A stretch of DNA of 8,188 nt from Patescibacteria group bacterium (lineage in GTDB: Bacteria > Patescibacteriota > SOKK01): positions 1 through 8,188 of the forward strand of contig SOKK01000049.1 in the NCBI GenBank assembly GCA_004374725.1, in the 5' to 3' direction. Within the stretch, counting starts at the first letter, position 1. Each line of letters opens with the position of its first letter. Shown in pieces: positions 1-5,763 of this stretch. Both the position numbers and the translations under genes were made by a program. The notes beneath the pieces were generated by a model. That model had not been told where the DNA came from, made no database searches, and was given only the letters and a program-made list of their open reading frames with translations.

Positions 1-43
1 GTTGAAAGAGGGGATTGGGAAAGGAACGATTCGGAAAAAAGAG

Positions 44-69
44 TAACAAAAAAGGGCACTTTCGTGCCC
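44..69 (-). terminator. Intrinsic terminator of the 82-528 gene
   Basis: Read on the minus strand, a perfect 6-bp stem GGGCAC/GTGCCC closes a GAAA tetraloop (GNRA type) and is followed directly by TTTTTTGTT. It starts 12 bases after the TAA of the small minus-strand gene at 82-528. On the plus strand the hairpin lacks a T-run, so it should work only leftward. Confidence 0.85.
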
Positions 70-81
70 GTGGAGGAAGTT

Positions 82-528
82 TTAAGGTGATGTTTCGATC
101 TCCTTGGGAACAAACTCGATATCTACGAAGGAGCCACCGAGGAGAAGAAAGAATACAACAGTAACCATAATTGTAAGGAGATGCTCTGGTCCCCTTACCT
201 GCTTTTGATAGTAGGAGTACCAGTGTTCGGCCATACGGGGAGGTGCGGAACGAACCACTTTCTCGAGTGCTTCATTCACTTCCAACTCTCTCCCGTCCTC
301 GAGGAAGAACTTATATCCGAAGACTCCCTCTCTGTAGGTGAGGATCATTCTTACTTCGCTTGGACTGTTTTGCCCCCACTTGATCTCTACTCTCTCAATA
401 ATTGAGGAGCCGGAGAGAAATTTATGAAGTTCAGGAGACATAAGAGCAGTTCCTAGACTTTCGTCTTCTAATCCAAGACAAACAATAACAGGGATCTTGT
501 GTTCTTTTGCTTCTTCCACGATTTTCAC
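82..528 (-). CDS. Unknown small protein with C-terminal hydrophobic segment, paralogue of 648-1064
   Basis: I do not recognise a family. From the GTG at 528 the product is 148 aa. A second GTG at 519 is a better start, because the SD-like GAGGTG lies six bases before it, giving 145 aa. The N-terminal third (IPVIVCLGLEDES) is mixed; the middle contains VEIKW (47-51) and EDGREL (77-82); residues about 118-131 are strongly hydrophobic and could be one membrane helix, followed by a short acidic tail. The stretch from VEIKW onward aligns without gaps to the neighbouring 138-aa protein over about 90 residues (VEI-K/R-W, E-x-GRE, A-x-EK, a shared aromatic pair, then a hydrophobic segment), so the two are probably tandem duplicates. 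The gene has its own promoter (577-604) and terminator (44-69). Function unknown. Confidence 0.72.
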   Translation of the reverse strand: MKIVEEAKEHKIPVIVCLGLEDESLGTALMSPELHKFLSGSSIIERVEIKWGQNSPSEVRMILTYREGVFGYKFFLEDGRELEVNEALEKVVRSAPPRMAEHWYSYYQKQVRGPEHLLTIMVTVVFFLLLGGSFVDIEFVPKEIETSP

Positions 529-547
529 CTCGCTTTCCGATATTTTA

Positions 548-563
548 AAAAACGTTCGTTTTT
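548..563. repeat. Perfect inverted repeat in the leader of the 82-528 gene
   Basis: AAAAACG-TT-CGTTTTT has perfect 7-bp arms with two central bases. It lies between the predicted transcription start (about 570, minus strand) and the start codon at 519/528. The two-base centre is too tight for an RNA hairpin, so a DNA-binding site for a dimeric regulator is the more likely reading. No regulator gene is visible nearby. Confidence 0.4.
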
Positions 564-576
564 ATCTTGAGAGAAA

Positions 577-604
577 AGCATAACATAAACAAATTCTTTG
601 TCAA
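577..604 (-). promoter_or_regulatory. Sigma-70-type promoter of the 82-528 gene
   Basis: On the minus strand a consensus -35 box TTGACA (599-604) is followed after 16 bases by TATGCT (577-582), which matches TATAAT at four of six positions. The -35 box directly adjoins the T-tract of the upstream gene's terminator, so this promoter resets transcription for the downstream gene. The predicted start near 570 leaves a leader of about 40-50 bases. Confidence 0.65.
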
Positions 605-634
605 TTAAAAAGGCCGAGGGCAAGAGCCTCGGCC
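601..634 (-). terminator. Intrinsic terminator of the 648-1064 gene
   Basis: On the minus strand, GGCCGAGG and CCTCGGCC form a perfect 8-bp GC-rich stem with a 7-base loop, followed by TTTTTAATT. It begins 13 bases after the TAG of the 138-aa gene. On the plus strand there is no T-run after the stem, so it acts only leftward. Confidence 0.9.
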
Positions 635-647
635 AGGGATAGTGTGA

Positions 648-1064
648 CTAGTAAGCGACCTCCACTTTTAAGCCCTTTTGGGCAAGTGACAAGGCAACGT
701 AGAAAAAAGTCGCTATACTGGTGAAGGGACTAGAAATCTTTTCCCCCAAGAGACGGTAAAATTCAACGTCAAAGGGAAAAATCTCGGTCTCCTCCATTTT
801 TTCTCGTGCAGCGAACTGTGTTACTTCTCGGCCGCCTTCTATCAGAGTGTACCTGAAGGATTCATCAGGATCTCTTTTGAAGACGATAACCTTTGGACCT
901 TTTTGAGGGTCTGTCCAGCGAATCTCGACTTGCTTTGGGGCGTTGCCGTTGACCGGAAAGAAGAAGCGGTAGGAACCATCTCGATCCTCATGTTGCAGTG
1001 CGAGGATGAAACCAGCCACCCTATCCAGATTGTTAAAGGTACGCAGCACTGTTGGAGTACTCAT
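648..1064 (-). CDS. Unknown small protein with C-terminal hydrophobic segment, paralogue of 82-528
   Basis: A 138-aa product with no family I recognise. The ATG at 1064 is preceded by a strong purine-rich SD, AAGGGGG, about 8 bases upstream. Visible features: VEIRW at 46-50, EGGREV at 76-81, an acidic patch EKMEETE (88-94), a hydrophobic or amphipathic segment at about 113-127 (less hydrophobic than in the paralogue), and an end reading LKVEVAY. From VEIRW on it matches the protein at 82-528 in register. No signal peptide is evident. It is transcribed away from secA, with 95 bases between the start codons, and ends in a strong private terminator. I found no convincing -35/-10 pair in front of it. 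Codons end in G or C more often than in secA. Function unknown. Confidence 0.78.
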   Translation of the reverse strand: MSTPTVLRTFNNLDRVAGFILALQHEDRDGSYRFFFPVNGNAPKQVEIRWTDPQKGPKVIVFKRDPDESFRYTLIEGGREVTQFAAREKMEETEIFPFDVEFYRLLGEKISSPFTSIATFFYVALSLAQKGLKVEVAY

Positions 1065-1082
1065 TCTGCTTACCCCCTTATA

Positions 1083-1102
1083 AGCCCTTAATTTACAGGG
1101 CT
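1083..1102. repeat. Inverted repeat in the divergent region before secA
   Basis: AGCCCT-(8 bases)-AGGGCT, perfect 6-bp arms, sits 19 bases from the ATG of the leftward gene and 15 bases from the TTGACC box of the putative secA promoter. It could be an operator for either gene or a small hairpin in the leader of the leftward gene. No T-run follows on either strand, so it is not a terminator. Confidence 0.35.
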
Positions 1103-1116
1103 AGTGGAGCTGAATA

Positions 1117-1148
1117 TTGACCACAACAGGCATTCCCTAAGATAACAT
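1117..1148 (+). promoter_or_regulatory. Probable secA promoter
   Basis: TTGACC (1117-1122) matches the -35 consensus at five of six positions. The -10 box is ambiguous: TAAGAT at 1138-1143 gives a 15-base spacer and GATAAC at 1141-1146 gives 18. The start codon at 1160 leaves a very short leader of roughly 5-10 bases, with at most a weak SD (GAG at 1153-1155). Confidence 0.45.
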
Positions 1149-1159
1149 ATTTGAGATAA

Positions 1160-3751
1160 ATGTCAATTCTAACAAAAATCTTTGGCGACCCAAATGAGCG
1201 CGAGCTTAAGAAACTCTGGCCGATTGTTGAAGAGGTTAATAAAATTGAGAAGAGCTATCAGAAGCTATCGAATCAGGAACTAAGAGCCAAGACCGAGGAA
1301 TTCAAAAAGCGCTTGAAAAAGGGTGAAAAACTGGATGATTTAATGCCAGAGGCTTTTGCAGTGATTAAAAGCGCTTGTCGTAGATTGCTCGGAAAAAAAT
1401 GGGAGGCAGGCGGAGTGGAAATTACCTGGAATATGGTACCGTTTGACGTTCAAATTTTAGGGGCGATTGTTTTACATCAAGGCAAGATTTCAGAAATGAA
1501 GACTGGAGAAGGAAAAACCCTAGCTGCAACAATGCCACTTTACCTTAATGCCCTGCGAGGCAAAGGAGCACACTTGATTACTGTCAATGACTACCTTGCT
1601 CGCCGTGATACCGAATGGATGGGAGAGATTTATAAGTTCCTAGATCTGGAGGTAGGAGTGATTCTTCATGACCTAAGTCCCGAAGATCGCCGCAAAGCAT
1701 ACAACGCTGATATTACTTACGGAACAAACAACGAATTTGGTTTTGATTACTTGCGTGGCAACATGGTTCAAAACCTAGACCAGAAAGTCCAACGTGGTTT
1801 ACATTATGTCATTGTTGACGAAGTAGATAGCATCTTAATTGATGAAGCCCGGACACCCTTGATTATCTCTGCTCCTGACGCTGAATCCACCGAAAAATAC
1901 CGTGAACTAGCACGTTTAACTTCCAATCTCAAAGAAAACATTGACTATAACATTGATCATAAGATGCGAGTGGCTACCCTAACAGAGAAAGGGATTGCTA
2001 AAATGGAAAAACTTCTAGGAGTAGACAATATCTACGCGGAGGGCGGAATTGAGACTGTCCATCATGTTGAACAAGCTCTAAAAGCATATGCTCTTTTCCA
2101 AAAGGATCGCGACTATGTTGTTAAAAACGGTGAGGTAATTATTGTAGATGAATTCACCGGTAGATTAATGCCTGGCAGAAGATTCTCGCAAGGACTACAT
2201 CAGGCAATTGAAGCAAAAGAGGGTGTAGAGGTTCAGCAAGAAAGCAAAACTTTGGCTACAATTACTTTCCAGAATTATTTTAGGATGTATGACAAGTTAG
2301 CGGGGATGACAGGTACAGCAGTCACTGAAGCTGCAGAATTTGCCGAAATTTATAAACTAGAAGTAATTGTTATCCCAACTCATAAGCCAATGATCCGCGA
2401 GGATTTAAATGACCGAATTTATAAAAATGAAGTTGGAAAGTTCAAAGCAGCTACTCAGGAAATCAAAAAGCGCCACAAGTTTGGCCAGCCAGTTTTAGTA
2501 GGAACAATTTCAATTGAGAAATCTGAAATTTTAAGCGATCTCTTGAAGCGCGAAGGGATTAAACATGAAGTCTTAAATGCTAAACATCACGAGAAAGAAG
2601 CCCATATTGTGGCGAAAGCTGGAGAATTAAGTGCAGTAACAATTGCCACAAACATGGCTGGACGCGGTACTGATATCAGGTTGGCTGAAGGGGTGGTAGA
2701 GAAAGGTGGGCTGCATATCTTGGGAACTGAACGTCATGAATCACGCCGGATTGATAATCAGTTACGTGGTAGGTCCGGGCGTCAGGGAGATCCAGGTTCT
2801 TCCCAGTTTTATGTCTCAATGGAAGATGATTTAATGAAACGCTTTGGTTCAGACAGAGTAAAGGGAATTATGGATGCCTTGGGAGTTGAAGATGACCAGC
2901 CGATTGAACATAAAATGATTAGTCACTCAATTGAAAATGCTCAAAAGAAAGTAGAAACATATAATTTTGACATCCGCAAACATCTTGTTGAATATGATGA
3001 TGTAATGAATAAACAGCGTGAGATTATTTATAAATTGCGGGAAGAAATCTTAACGGGTAGTAAGAACAATTCTGAAAAATCACATAAGAAAATCTTAGAT
3101 CTAATCAGGGAATACATCAAGAATTTGATAGAGACTCATACACAGAAAGAGTGGGACCGCAAGGAAATTAAAGAGTCCTTGAATGCAATCTTTCCCTTGG
3201 ATGAAAGAGTAGAAAAGTTTATTGATGAAGTAAAAAATAAAAATGAATTGGAGGAGAAAACAATCAAGATTGCAGAAACTCTCTACGAGACAAAGGCGAA
3301 AAATCTTGGAGCTGAGGCAATGCGGGAGCTGGAAAAGCTTGTTTACTTGCGAACAATTGACACTTTATGGATCGAGCACTTGAGTGCAATGGAGATGTTA
3401 AGAGAGGGAATTGGGCTGAGGGGCTATGGCCAAAGAGATCCTTTGGTAGAATACAAAAGAGAAGGCTTTAATATGTTTCAACGTCTTCTTGGGATGATTG
3501 AAAATAATCTTGTTACTACAATTTATAAAGTTGAGATTTTAAAGCAGCCCTTGCCAATGGAGGGACAGCAGGAAGCACGCGGTTCACTACCTGCTTCTCA
3601 AAAAGGTTTAGGTGGCTCATCAGAAAGTCCAACTGAGAAAGCCGCTGAAGAATATGTTGGTAAAACTAAGACAAAAAAACAGAAAGTTGGTCGCAATGAC
3701 CCTTGTCCTTGTGGGAGTGGGAAGAAGTATAAGAAGTGTTGTGGGAGATAA
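1160..3751 (+). CDS. secA: Protein translocase ATPase subunit SecA
   Basis: SecA is the ATP-driven motor that pushes unfolded preproteins through the SecYEG channel. It cycles between cytosol and inner membrane. The 863-aa length is normal for the family. Visible in order: nucleotide-binding domain 1 with Walker A MKTGEGKT (113-120) and Walker [14 protein letters not shown] (220-232); the preprotein-crosslinking domain with [10 protein letters not shown] and [11 protein letters not shown]; the second nucleotide-binding domain with [18 protein letters not shown] (497-505) and the arginine-finger region [11 protein letters not shown]; the helical scaffold with [14 protein letters not shown] (about 753-766); and a low-complexity linker leading to a SEC-C zinc-binding tail, [15 protein letters not shown] (849-863), with the metal-ligand pattern C849, C851, C860, C861. 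The ATG at 1160 gives the usual SecA N-terminus; the SD is weak. It is first in a tight operon with the next two genes. Confidence 0.98.
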   Translation: MSILTKIFGDPNERELKKLWPIVEEVNKIEKSYQKLSNQELRAKTEEFKKRLKKGEKLDDLMPEAFAVIKSACRRLLGKKWEAGGVEITWNMVPFDVQILGAIVLHQGKISEMKTGEGKTLAATMPLYLNALRGKGAHLITVNDYLARRDTEWMGEIYKFLDLEVGVILHDLSPEDRRKAYNADITYGTNNEFGFDYLRGNMVQNLDQKVQRGLHYVIVDEVDSILIDEARTPLIISAPDAESTEKYRELARLTSNLKENIDYNIDHKMRVATLTEKGIAKMEKLLGVDNIYAEGGIETVHHVEQALKAYALFQKDRDYVVKNGEVIIVDEFTGRLMPGRRFSQGLHQAIEAKEGVEVQQESKTLATITFQNYFRMYDKLAGMTGTAVTEAAEFAEIYKLEVIVIPTHKPMIREDLNDRIYKNEVGKFKAATQEIKKRHKFGQPVLVGTISIEKSEILSDLLKREGIKHEVLNAKHHEKEAHIVAKAGELSAVTIATNMAGRGTDIRLAEGVVEKGGLHILGTERHESRRIDNQLRGRSGRQGDPGSSQFYVSMEDDLMKRFGSDRVKGIMDALGVEDDQPIEHKMISHSIENAQKKVETYNFDIRKHLVEYDDVMNKQREIIYKLREEILTGSKNNSEKSHKKILDLIREYIKNLIETHTQKEWDRKEIKESLNAIFPLDERVEKFIDEVKNKNELEEKTIKIAETLYETKAKNLGAEAMRELEKLVYLRTIDTLWIEHLSAMEMLREGIGLRGYGQRDPLVEYKREGFNMFQRLLGMIENNLVTTIYKVEILKQPLPMEGQQEARGSLPASQKGLGGSSESPTEKAAEEYVGKTKTKKQKVGRNDPCPCGSGKKYKKCCGR

Positions 3752-3753
3752 AT

Positions 3754-4134
3754 ATGGCAAAAACAATTGAACAAAAAGCAATGGAAACTGTAATAGCATA
3801 TGAAATAGCAGAAGGGCAGAATCCCGTCAATGTCAGTAAGAAGGGTGTAGGTTATGACATAAAATCAGGTAATCGAATGATTGAAGTGAAAGGAGTTAGT
3901 GAGAACTGGAAAACATACACTTGGCAAAGTTTGTACCCATCTGAAGTAAAGTGTCTGGGTAAAAATGCAAAAAATTTCTTTCTCTATATTGTTAAATTTG
4001 ACGGTGATAAAAGCTCACTTTATGTCATTCCTGGTGATAGACTTAAGAAAGAGTTCAGATACAAAGTTGCAGCCTATGCTTTGACTCCAATAAGTAGAAA
4101 AAAACTAAAACAATTCCTGCAGACGCAGAAATAA
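3754..4134 (+). CDS. DUF3883-like protein, possible PD-(D/E)xK nuclease fold
   Basis: A 126-aa soluble protein that resembles the DUF3883 (NO VEIN C-terminal-like) domain as a stand-alone unit. The N-terminal helix has the pattern E-x-x-A-M-x-x-V-x-x-Y-E, followed by GVGYDIKS (31-38) and IEVKGV (43-48). An aspartate (D35) followed by E-x-K (E44, K46) is the arrangement seen in PD-(D/E)xK nuclease-fold proteins; whether it cuts DNA cannot be told from sequence. The ATG at 3754 lies two bases after the secA stop. A GTG at 3736 would add six residues inside secA, but the ATG is better placed because GGGAG, contributed by the last SecA codons, lies six bases before it. This spacing implies cotranscription and translational coupling with secA. 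The C-terminus is lysine-rich. Confidence 0.8.
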   Translation: MAKTIEQKAMETVIAYEIAEGQNPVNVSKKGVGYDIKSGNRMIEVKGVSENWKTYTWQSLYPSEVKCLGKNAKNFFLYIVKFDGDKSSLYVIPGDRLKKEFRYKVAAYALTPISRKKLKQFLQTQK

Positions 4135-4150
4135 ATTAGTAATTATTTTT

Positions 4151-4513
4151 ATGGAATTAACATCAGTCTTAATCCTAACCATTATTATCGCAATTGTTTT
4201 GATTGCGATTTTAATTCGGTGGGTAGTTAAGTTAAAAGAAAGGAATAATGAGTTAGTTTCGCGGAAGCAGAGTTTGAGTACGAAATACGGAAGGATGTCG
4301 GAGCAGTTTATGCCGTTTCTGGAGGACTACCCTTATGACTCAGACCGTTTTCGCTTCCTTGGTGATCCAATTGATGGAGTGCAATTTAATGACGAAGAGA
4401 TTATTTTCATGGAATTTAAAACGAGCAGTTCTAGGATGAGCCGTAGACAAAAGGAAATTCGGGATTTGGTAGAGAGAGGAAAAGTGAAATTTGAAGAGTT
4501 CCGAATGGAGTAA
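4151..4513 (+). CDS. Membrane-anchored Holliday junction resolvase-related protein (PF10107-like)
   Basis: A 120-aa protein with one N-terminal membrane helix (about residues 5-26), a charged, probably coiled linker (27-50), and a C-terminal domain resembling the Pfam family described as endonuclease related to archaeal Holliday junction resolvase. Key patterns are QFMPFLEDYPYD (52-63), FLGDPIDGVQF (69-79) and FMEFKT (86-91). D75, E88 and K90 match the D...E-x-K core of PD-(D/E)xK nucleases, and RRQKEIRDLV (98-107) follows in the expected helix. Activity and topology are not demonstrated; the anchor would keep the domain on the inner face of the membrane if the positively charged linker stays inside. 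It follows the previous gene by 16 bases with no SD before the ATG and no terminator after it, so it is probably the last gene of the secA operon. Confidence 0.82.
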   Translation: MELTSVLILTIIIAIVLIAILIRWVVKLKERNNELVSRKQSLSTKYGRMSEQFMPFLEDYPYDSDRFRFLGDPIDGVQFNDEEIIFMEFKTSSSRMSRRQKEIRDLVERGKVKFEEFRME

Positions 4514-4525
4514 AAATCTTGGCTA

Positions 4526-4554
4526 TTGAGTTTTTAGATGGTCCTTGATAAGAT
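4526..4554 (+). promoter_or_regulatory. Candidate promoter of the 4604-4753 small gene
   Basis: TTGAGT (4526-4531) and TAAGAT (4549-4554) are separated by exactly 17 bases and each matches the sigma-70 consensus at four of six positions. The predicted start near 4561 gives a leader of about 43 bases ending in a strong SD. It lies just after the stop of the secA operon, which has no terminator of its own before this point. Confidence 0.5.
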
Positions 4555-4603
4555 TAAGATAGAGAAGCTTCGGAAGGCAACTTAAATCTATCAAGGAGAG
4601 GTT

Positions 4604-4753
4604 ATGCCCAAAGGAACACTTCCTGTTCTGGAGGAACGCCCTCCGGATGTCAATCAGCTTTTTCTTCCCTTCCCTCTTCCGAATAGTTATCATTCTTCTT
4701 CTGACAGTAAAAACAGTAAAAACGGAAAGGAAGGAAAAGAAGCTGAAGAATAA
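4604..4753 (+). CDS. Unknown 49-residue low-complexity protein
   Basis: ATG at 4604 to TAA at 4751-4753, preceded by AAGGAGAGG, a near-ideal SD with about five bases of spacing. The product begins MPKGTLPVLEERPPD, has a proline/phenylalanine-rich centre (FLPFPLPN, 20-27), then a serine run and a hydrophilic Lys/Asn/Gly/Glu tail. No membrane helix, signal peptide or known motif is visible; it is probably largely disordered. An intrinsic terminator begins seven bases after the stop. Promoter, SD, frame and terminator all agree on the plus strand, which is the main support for a real gene. The opposite strand is also open over this stretch (about 95 codons), but that frame begins beyond the terminator hairpin and has no SD. 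Function unknown. Confidence 0.6.
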   Translation: MPKGTLPVLEERPPDVNQLFLPFPLPNSYHSSSDSKNSKNGKEGKEAEE

Positions 4754-4759
4754 TAAAAA

Positions 4760-4790
4760 AGCCAGGGAATAATCCTGGCTCTTTTTATTT
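4760..4790 (+). terminator. Intrinsic terminator after the 49-residue gene
   Basis: AGCCAGG and CCTGGCT form a perfect 7-bp stem around a 7-base loop (4767-4773), followed by CTTTTTATTT. It is the first clear terminator after secA, so it probably also ends read-through transcripts of the secA operon. An A-run precedes the stem, so it could work in both directions, though no leftward gene ends here. Confidence 0.88.
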
Positions 4791-4814
4791 CTGATTTCCT
4801 TGGACTTCAAGCAA

Positions 4815-4823
4815 TGCTATATT
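4815..4823 (+). promoter_or_regulatory. Extended -10 promoter of mpg
   Basis: TGC-TATATT is an extended -10 element (TGn plus five of six matches to TATAAT). The -35 region at the expected distance (TTTCCT, 4795-4800) is poor; a TTGGAC at 4800-4805 is too close, with a 12-base spacer. The predicted start near 4830 lies upstream of the ATG at 4872 and downstream of a possible TTG start at 4800, which argues for the ATG. Confidence 0.5.
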
Positions 4824-4871
4824 AGAAAAGCAGGGAACTTGAGACTTATCCAATTATCTATTTATCTACCA

Positions 4872-5474
4872 ATGAAGCTAAAAAGAAAGTTCTATGCCCG
4901 TCCAACTCTTGTTGTAGCACGGGATTTATTAGGGAAAGTTTTAGTGCGATGCTACCAAGGAAAGTTGATTAAGGGTAGGATTATAGAAACCGAGGCCTAT
5001 ATTGGCAAAGATGACCCGGCTTGCCATGCTTGCTCGGGAATGACAGAGCGTAACAAGCCAATGTTTGGTGAAGCCGGTCATGCCTATATTTATTTTACCT
5101 ACGGAATGCATTATTGTTTTAATGTTGTCACCGAGAAAGAGGGTTTTGGCTCCGCTGTTCTAATTCGCGCTGTAGAACCTCTAGAGGGGATAGACTTTAT
5201 CAAAAAGAGGCGAGATGGAGCGAAGTCCGCCAAAGCCCCATTGGGGCGTAGGCGGATAGATGATAAAAATTTAGCAAACGGTCCCGCAAAACTATGCCAG
5301 GCCTTTGTTTTAGATAAAAAACTAAACGGAGAAGATCTGCTAGGGAATAGACTTTGGGTTGAAGATGATGGCTTTTGGGATAGAAAACTTGCCACCGCGG
5401 AGGCGGTGGTCAAAAAATCCCCGCGGGTAGGGATTAAGGAAGGATTAGACAAACACTGGCGGTTTTATCTTTAA
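4872..5474 (+). CDS. mpg: DNA-3-methyladenine glycosylase (Mpg/AAG family)
   Basis: This enzyme flips out alkylated or deaminated purines (3-methyladenine, 7-methylguanine, hypoxanthine) and cuts the N-glycosidic bond, starting base-excision repair. The 200-aa length from the ATG at 4872 is typical. Visible motifs: DLLGKVLVR (18-26), GRIIETEAYIG (35-45), the MFGEAGHAYIYFTYGM block (64-79), FNVV (83-86), AVLIRAVEPLEG (95-106), LANGPAKLCQAF (134-145) and the closing RVGI...HWRFYL. By comparison with human AAG, E41 corresponds to catalytic Glu125, H52 to His136, Y43 and Y74 to the pocket tyrosines 127 and 159, N84 to Asn169 and R99 to Arg182. A TTG at 4800 would add 24 residues that do not look like the family and that span the promoter, so I reject it. 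There is no SD before the ATG and no terminator before the next gene. Confidence 0.95.
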   Translation: MKLKRKFYARPTLVVARDLLGKVLVRCYQGKLIKGRIIETEAYIGKDDPACHACSGMTERNKPMFGEAGHAYIYFTYGMHYCFNVVTEKEGFGSAVLIRAVEPLEGIDFIKKRRDGAKSAKAPLGRRRIDDKNLANGPAKLCQAFVLDKKLNGEDLLGNRLWVEDDGFWDRKLATAEAVVKKSPRVGIKEGLDKHWRFYL

Positions 5475-5477
5475 GAC

Positions 5478-5505
5478 TTGACTTTTCTCATAAACATGCT
5501 AGGAT
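5478..5505 (+). promoter_or_regulatory. Promoter of the 5555-5698 small gene
   Basis: TTGACT (5478-5483, five of six matches) is followed after 16 bases by TAGGAT (5500-5505), which carries the extended motif TGC directly before it. It begins three bases after the mpg stop codon. The predicted start near 5512 gives a leader of about 43 bases ending in an AAAGGGG SD. Confidence 0.65.
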
Positions 5506-5554
5506 AAGACTTCACTGGATTAAACACGACCTTGAAAACCGAAAGGGGACCATT

Positions 5555-5698
5555 ATGGTCACGGTAAAAGACGATCAAAGTAAAAAAGGTGACAACAGCA
5601 AGAAAGAACCAGAGAAAAAGAAACCCAAACTTACTCCACTTGTCACCAACGCTTTGAACATAATTAAACATCCTCCCCGTAATACCAAACCGATTTAA
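5555..5698 (+). CDS. Unknown 47-residue lysine-rich protein
   Basis: ATG at 5555 to TAA at 5696-5698, with SD AAAGGGG ending six bases before the ATG. The first half is a highly charged low-complexity stretch (KDDQSKKGDNSKKEPEKKKP, 5-24). The second half (LTPLVTNALNIIKHPPRNTK) could form a short helix and is basic. No membrane helix, signal peptide or known motif is seen; binding to nucleic acid or another acidic partner is only a guess from charge. A good promoter lies upstream and a bidirectional terminator starts right after the stop. A 66-codon frame on the opposite strand (5471-5671) would encode a one-helix membrane protein and also has a purine-rich stretch before its start, but it has no terminator and a weaker promoter, so I prefer the plus-strand gene. 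Confidence 0.6.
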   Translation: MVTVKDDQSKKGDNSKKEPEKKKPKLTPLVTNALNIIKHPPRNTKPI

Positions 5699-5736
5699 AA
5701 AAGCGCCCTCCCCAACAGAGCGGCGCTATTTTTATT
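5694..5736. terminator. Bidirectional intrinsic terminator between convergent genes
   Basis: AGCGCC (5702-5707) pairs with GGCGCT (5722-5727); the inner CTC/GAG (5708-5710 with 5718-5720) extends the stem past one bulged C, with a 7-base loop. ATTTTTATT follows on the plus strand and TTTTTT on the minus strand, so the hairpin can stop transcription from the small plus-strand gene (and mpg) and from the minus-strand gene at 5764-6378. Confidence 0.88.
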
Positions 5737-5763
5737 GAAAGAATTTTTGTGGTGTTACTAATC

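Noticed and set aside
2..46. Tail of a plus-strand frame (LKEGIGKGTIRKKE then TAA) entering from the left edge
   Set aside because: It is only 14 codons, and the hairpin behind it has no T-run in this direction. It could be the end of a small basic protein but cannot be supported from this window.
181..405. Plus-strand frame of 74 codons
   Set aside because: Antisense to the 82-528 gene, which has promoter, SD, terminator and a paralogue.
903..1091. Plus-strand frame of 62 codons
   Set aside because: Antisense to the 648-1064 gene and lacking initiation signals.
4523..4810. Open minus-strand frame of 95 codons
   Set aside because: It runs through the terminator hairpin, has no SD, and is antisense to the small plus-strand gene with complete signals.
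4800..4871. N-terminal extension of mpg from a TTG at 4800
   Set aside because: The 24 extra residues do not resemble the family, there is no SD, and the extension spans the extended -10 promoter at 4815-4823.
5111..5452. Minus-strand frame of 113 codons inside mpg
   Set aside because: Fully antisense to a well-supported DNA glycosylase with no initiation signals.
5471..5671. Minus-strand frame of 66 codons encoding a one-helix membrane protein
   Set aside because: Its hydrophobic stretch is the complement of lysine-rich codons; it has a purine-rich stretch upstream but no terminator and only a weak promoter. Kept as an alternative to the plus-strand gene, not annotated.
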